A stretch of 16,933 nt of DNA from Campylobacterales bacterium (GTDB lineage Bacteria > Campylobacterota > Campylobacteria > Campylobacterales > QNZT01): positions 1 to 16,933 of the forward strand of contig DQTU01000073.1 in assembly GCA_015662615.1 (NCBI GenBank), in the 5' to 3' direction. The translations under genes and the position numbers were made by a program. This document shows positions 14,093 through 16,933 of the stretch, piece after piece; positions within the stretch are counted from its first letter, which is position 1, and every line of letters starts with the position of its first letter. The notes beneath the pieces were generated by a model. The model was not told the DNA's origin and did not search any database. It saw only the letters and a list, made by a program, of their open reading frames with translations.

Positions 14093-15346
14093 ATGCACAA
14101 AATACTATTAGTTGATGATTCAAAGACTATCTGTACTTTTTTATCTCAAAAAATTATAGATACCTTAGATATTATGGTAGATGTTGCACACAGTTATGCT
14201 GAAGCACAAGAATATGTTAAAAAAAATCCTGACTATTTTTTAGCACTTTTAGATGTCCACCTTCCAGATATGAATGATACAACGATGGTTGATTTTATGA
14301 TAGATAATGATATTTCTTCTCTTGTCATGACGGGTGATTTTAATGAGGATATTTTTAAAACATTTAGCAAACGAAATATTATTGATTATGTCTTAAAAGA
14401 GACTCCAGAATCGTTAAATTATATTGTTTCATTGATTTCTCGTGTGTATCAAAATAGCATGACAAAAGTACTTATCGTTGATGACTCTATAACGGTTCGA
14501 AGTCAATTGAAGTATTTTTTAAATAGTCAACTTTTTAAAGTTCTAAGTGCAGATGAACCTTTGAGCGCACTAAAAATCATAGAGAAAAATAGTGATATCA
14601 AAATTATTATCACAGATTACAACATGCCAAACTTGAATGGTGTGGAGTTTTTAAAAGTTATCAGGCGTAATTTCTCGAAAAATAAGATTGCAGTTGTTGG
14701 TATATCAACAAATGAGAAGAATGCAATTTCTTTTTTAAAATATGGTGCAAATGATTTTGTGATCAAACCTTTTTTCAAAGAGGAGTTTGTCTGCCGTATC
14801 AACAACACCGCAGAAGTATTGGAGAATGTCAATAAACTTGAAGAGATCGCAAATATAGACTTTTTGACCAAAGTATCAAATCGAAAATACTTTTTTGAAA
14901 AAGCTGGCATCTATTTTGAGGAGGCACGAAGCAATAATTTGCCATCTGCAGTTGCTATGATCGATATTGATAATTTTAAATTGGTAAATGATACTTATGG
15001 TCATGCGGTGGGAGATGATGTTATAAAAGCATTAGCAAAAATTCTTCGTGATAATATCAAAGGACAAGACATCGTTGCGCGTTTTGGTGGGGAAGAGTTT
15101 GTGTTGTATCTCAAAGATATTACCGCTGAGGCTGCATTAAAATTTATGCAGTCAATGTGTCAGAAAATTTCTAAACTTGATATAGTATTGCCCACTGATC
15201 AGCAGATAAATTTCACTGTTTCTATCGGAGTTTCTTCACAAATGCATATGACACTAAATGAGCAGATAAATAGTGCTGATGAGCTTCTCTATGTTGCTAA
15301 AAATAGTGGAAAAAATAGAGTCGTTTCTGATTTAGTTTTAGCATAA
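14093..15346 (+). CDS. REC-REC-GGDEF response regulator (CbrR/PleD-like diguanylate cyclase)
   Basis: 417 residues from ATG 14093. A TTG one codon earlier is possible, but its spacing to AAGG is too short. The first receiver domain (about 1-120) has phosphoacceptor D54 and the acidic pair in LLVDDS. The second (about 124-245) has LIVDDS, D175 in TDYNMP and the KPF lysine. The GGDEF domain (about 255-417) has FDLTK-type DFLTKVSNR, MIDIDNFKLVND and active-site GGEEF at 332-336, so it should make cyclic di-GMP. The inhibitory I-site position reads KGQD (323-326) instead of RxxD, suggesting weaker product feedback. The layout matches Campylobacter CbrR and Caulobacter PleD. No histidine kinase is adjacent, so its input comes from elsewhere. 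Its promoter sits inside an inverted repeat. Confidence 0.93.
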   Translation: MHKILLVDDSKTICTFLSQKIIDTLDIMVDVAHSYAEAQEYVKKNPDYFLALLDVHLPDMNDTTMVDFMIDNDISSLVMTGDFNEDIFKTFSKRNIIDYVLKETPESLNYIVSLISRVYQNSMTKVLIVDDSITVRSQLKYFLNSQLFKVLSADEPLSALKIIEKNSDIKIIITDYNMPNLNGVEFLKVIRRNFSKNKIAVVGISTNEKNAISFLKYGANDFVIKPFFKEEFVCRINNTAEVLENVNKLEEIANIDFLTKVSNRKYFFEKAGIYFEEARSNNLPSAVAMIDIDNFKLVNDTYGHAVGDDVIKALAKILRDNIKGQDIVARFGGEEFVLYLKDITAEAALKFMQSMCQKISKLDIVLPTDQQINFTVSIGVSSQMHMTLNEQINSADELLYVAKNSGKNRVVSDLVLA

Positions 15347-15360
15347 AAGCTCAATTTCGA

Positions 15361-15379
15361 TAAAATACTCCACTATTAT
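15361..15379 (+). promoter_or_regulatory. Promoter region of purE
   Basis: TAAAAT (15361-15366) and TATTAT (15374-15379) are both acceptable -10 boxes. TTTAGC lies 18 bases before the first. GGAG at 15387-15390 is the ribosome site. Which box is used cannot be told. Confidence 0.35.
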
Positions 15380-15396
15380 ATTAACTGGAGTTCTAC

Positions 15397-15891
15397 ATGA
15401 AATTTGTATCTATTATTATTGGAAGTAAAAGCGATTATGACGTGATGATCGAGTGTGCCAATACACTTGATAAATTTGGAGTTTTACATGAGCTCATTAT
15501 CTCATCAGCACACAGAAGCCCAGAGCGTACACATGGCTATGTTCAGGGAGCAGAAGAGCGAGGATGTCGTGTCTTTATATGTGCAGCGGGTATGGCAGCG
15601 CATTTAGCGGGAGTGGTTGCCTCTCTTACTACAAAGCCTATCATTGGTGTTCCTATGAAGGGTGGTGTTATGGATGGGATGGATGCACTTTTAAGTACAG
15701 TTCAAATGCCCTCAGGTATGCCAGTTGCAACGGTTGCTGTTGGAAAAGCAGGAGCTACTAATGCTGCCTATCTAGCAATGCAAATTCTCTCTTTAGAAGA
15801 TAATGACCTTCAAGTCAAACTTCAAGAAGATAGAATTTTAAAAGCTAAAAAAGTTGAGAGTGATTCACTAGATATCGAGATAAGACTCTAG
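15397..15891 (+). CDS. purE: 5-(carboxyamino)imidazole ribonucleotide mutase, class I PurE
   Basis: Purine synthesis enzyme that moves the carboxyl group of N5-CAIR to give CAIR. 164 residues, the usual length. Motifs in order: IIGSKSDYDVM at 7-17, SAHRSPERT at about 37-45, AAGMAAHLAGV, and PMKGGVMDGMDALLSTVQMP. All are typical of class I (N5-CAIR mutase) rather than the animal carboxylase type. No purK is seen in the window. ATG at 15397 follows TGGAG. It is the first gene of a tight run: the next start is only four bases past its stop, then two overlapping genes follow. That makes purE the likely driver of the coiled-coil, glutaredoxin and ATPase genes. Confidence 0.97.
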   Translation: MKFVSIIIGSKSDYDVMIECANTLDKFGVLHELIISSAHRSPERTHGYVQGAEERGCRVFICAAGMAAHLAGVVASLTTKPIIGVPMKGGVMDGMDALLSTVQMPSGMPVATVAVGKAGATNAAYLAMQILSLEDNDLQVKLQEDRILKAKKVESDSLDIEIRL

Positions 15892-15895
15892 TTTT

Positions 15896-16231
15896 ATGCA
15901 GACTGATAAAGAGCTTGAAGTTTTAATAAGCGAGCCTAAAGCGATGGATAAAAACATCGCTACTAGCGAATTTGTTAAAACTAGTTTTGAGGCAGTTCTC
16001 AAGCTTCATGGTCAAGTTGTGGATAGTAAAGAGTCTGAACTTACGCAGTTAAGAGATGAGAATGAATTTTTAAAAGAGTTGGTCATCTCTATCCAAGATA
16101 TCAATAGTGAAGATAGACAGATGATAGATATCTTGACAAAACAGATTCAATCACTACAAGATGAACTCGAATTTACCAAACGAAAATATAAGCTCATGTG
16201 GAATAAAGCAGTGGAGAATTACAAAAAATGA
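15896..16231 (+). CDS. Small coiled-coil protein, unknown function
   Basis: 111 residues, not recognised. About residues 35-105 have heptad-like spacing of Leu, Ile and Val among Glu, Lys, Asp and Gln, for example LTQLRDENEFLKELV and ILTKQIQSLQDELEF, so a long coiled coil is expected. There is no cysteine, signal peptide or membrane helix. The start is four bases after the purE stop with only a weak GAGAT-type ribosome site, so translation is probably coupled to purE. Its end overlaps the glutaredoxin gene by four bases (ATGA). It may be a scaffold or partner for its neighbours, but that rests on position alone. Confidence 0.8.
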   Translation: MQTDKELEVLISEPKAMDKNIATSEFVKTSFEAVLKLHGQVVDSKESELTQLRDENEFLKELVISIQDINSEDRQMIDILTKQIQSLQDELEFTKRKYKLMWNKAVENYKK

Positions 16232-16467
16232 GACAAAAAAAAGTCATACTTTTTACGAGTCCAAGTTGTAAATGGTGTACGGTTGCAAAAAATTATTTTA
16301 AAAAGAATGAGATAAAGTTCAAAACGATTGATATCAGCAAAGATGAAAAAGCAAAAAAAGATTGTGAAGCACATGGTTGTCGTGGTGTTCCTGTTGTATT
16401 GATTGGAAGTCGTTGGATTGCTGGATTTGACCAGAAAAAAATAGAAAAAGTGTTGGGATTAAAATAA
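16228..16467 (+). CDS. Glutaredoxin-like thiol-disulfide protein
   Basis: 79 residues, a minimal thioredoxin fold of the glutaredoxin/NrdH size class. The active site is CKWC (C14, C17) after strand VILFTSPS. The cis-proline motif GVPVV is at 53-57, and a GSRWIAGFD segment follows, as in glutaredoxins. Two more cysteines, C46 and C51, lie just before the cis-proline, where the family usually has none. By family it reduces disulfides in the cytoplasm using glutathione or thioredoxin reductase; the electron donor here is unknown. The ATG overlaps the stop of the coiled-coil gene (ATGA), and its own stop overlaps the next start (TAATG), so it lies in a translationally coupled run. Confidence 0.88.
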   Translation: MRQKKVILFTSPSCKWCTVAKNYFKKNEIKFKTIDISKDEKAKKDCEAHGCRGVPVVLIGSRWIAGFDQKKIEKVLGLK

Positions 16468-16933
16468 TGCAATTAAAACTTAAAAATATTGGTATGATAA
16501 AAGAAGCTGATATTGCCATTGATGGGTTAACTGTAATTGCAGGGGAAAATGATACGGGGAAGAGTACGGTTGGGAAGGCATTGTTTGCTATGCTAAATGG
16601 TATATCCTTAGACGGGGAGCTTGTTGAATTTTATTATCAACATGTTTTAGAAAAAACTTTTAAATTAAAGTTGAATCAGTTTCCTAAAGATGCCTTTATT
16701 GACTTATACACTAATCATGCAAAATATTATATAGAATTAGGAGAAGGAGTTCAAGGAGCAAGTACTTTTCATAGGGATAAACATTTTAAAGGTGTGATGT
16801 TTGTTGAATCTCCACTCGTATGGAATTTACAGGATTTATTTGGTGTTTCTGCCAATATTGAGTCTCACTTGAAAATGATGGGTCAAGAGATAGAAATTCC
16901 GTATCCTTATCTTATGAAAGATTTATATTTTAA
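16467..16933 (+). CDS. AAA/ABC-type ATPase, N-terminal part (cut by window edge)
   Basis: I translated this from ATG 16467, which overlaps the glutaredoxin stop as TAATG. 155 codons are open to the right edge. It starts with LKLKNIGMIKEADIAIDGLTV, the usual first strands of SMC/RecF/OLD-like ATPases, then a Walker A motif GENDTGKST at about residues 26-34, followed by VGKALFAMLNG. The rest is a divergent region without a recognisable Q-loop or signature motif; Walker B would lie beyond the edge. Such stand-alone ATPases occur in DNA repair and in several phage defence systems (OLD-type nucleases, AAA_15 proteins), but the part seen does not decide. Composition is similar to its neighbours. 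Confidence 0.75.
   Translation, partial: MQLKLKNIGMIKEADIAIDGLTVIAGENDTGKSTVGKALFAMLNGISLDGELVEFYYQHVLEKTFKLKLNQFPKDAFIDLYTNHAKYYIELGEGVQGASTFHRDKHFKGVMFVESPLVWNLQDLFGVSANIESHLKMMGQEIEIPYPYLMKDLYF

Noticed and set aside
15564..15761. A 65-codon plus-strand frame inside purE.
   Set aside because: It overlaps the conserved PurE active-site segment in another frame and has an odd Cys/Ser/Tyr-rich composition.
1..16933. CRISPR arrays, tRNA or rRNA genes, insertion sequences and tandem repeats.
   Set aside because: Reading the gaps between genes on both strands showed no regularly spaced repeats, no cloverleaf-like segments and no transposase. All gaps are under 190 bases.

Overview
The window is AT-rich bacterial chromosome from a member of the Campylobacterota (Epsilonproteobacteria), most like a free-living Sulfurimonas-type lineage. 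This is an inference. It rests on three things: a type I glutamine synthetase with Phe in place of the adenylylation Tyr, a divergent CheZ next to a U32-family protein (the order I recall from Helicobacter HP0170-HP0169), and a REC-REC-GGDEF regulator like Campylobacter CbrR. Genes are tightly packed on both strands. I see no rRNA, tRNA, CRISPR array or insertion sequence.

Layout. 1-1476 (-): a PAS-PAS-PAS-GGDEF protein cut by the window edge. 1581-5087 (+): dnaE, the replicative polymerase alpha subunit. 5088-6250: a low-GC, island-like stretch with apparently decayed DNA and a class II Fic AMP-transferase gene that may be leaderless. 6251-6986 (-): a two-gene unit, ybgC-type thioesterase then DUF2237. 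7071-9169 (+): an overlapping three-gene operon of an IscU-like scaffold lacking one cysteine, an unrecognised helical and possibly metal-binding protein, and phosphatidylserine decarboxylase. 9201-12032 (-): a secreted helix-hairpin-helix protein with a histone-H1-like lysine tail, glnA, and a HisJ-type histidinol phosphatase. 12099-15346 (+): CheZ-like phosphatase, a U32 protein of the TrhP type, and the REC-REC-GGDEF regulator. 15397-16933 (+): purE, a small coiled-coil protein, a glutaredoxin-like protein and the start of an AAA/ABC-type ATPase, nearly or actually overlapping.

Functions are mostly housekeeping: DNA replication, nitrogen assimilation, histidine and purine synthesis, phosphatidylethanolamine synthesis and tRNA modification. 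Signalling is also present, with two diguanylate cyclase-type proteins and CheZ. The less ordinary parts are the variant-scaffold/helical-protein pair, the lysine-tailed ComEA-like protein, the CheZ with CheY-binding-like peptides at both ends, a symmetric -10 element shared by hisJ and cheZ, the Fic island and the ATPase operon at the right edge. I found no clearly new multi-gene system. The strongest candidates are the 7071-9169 operon and the edge operon.
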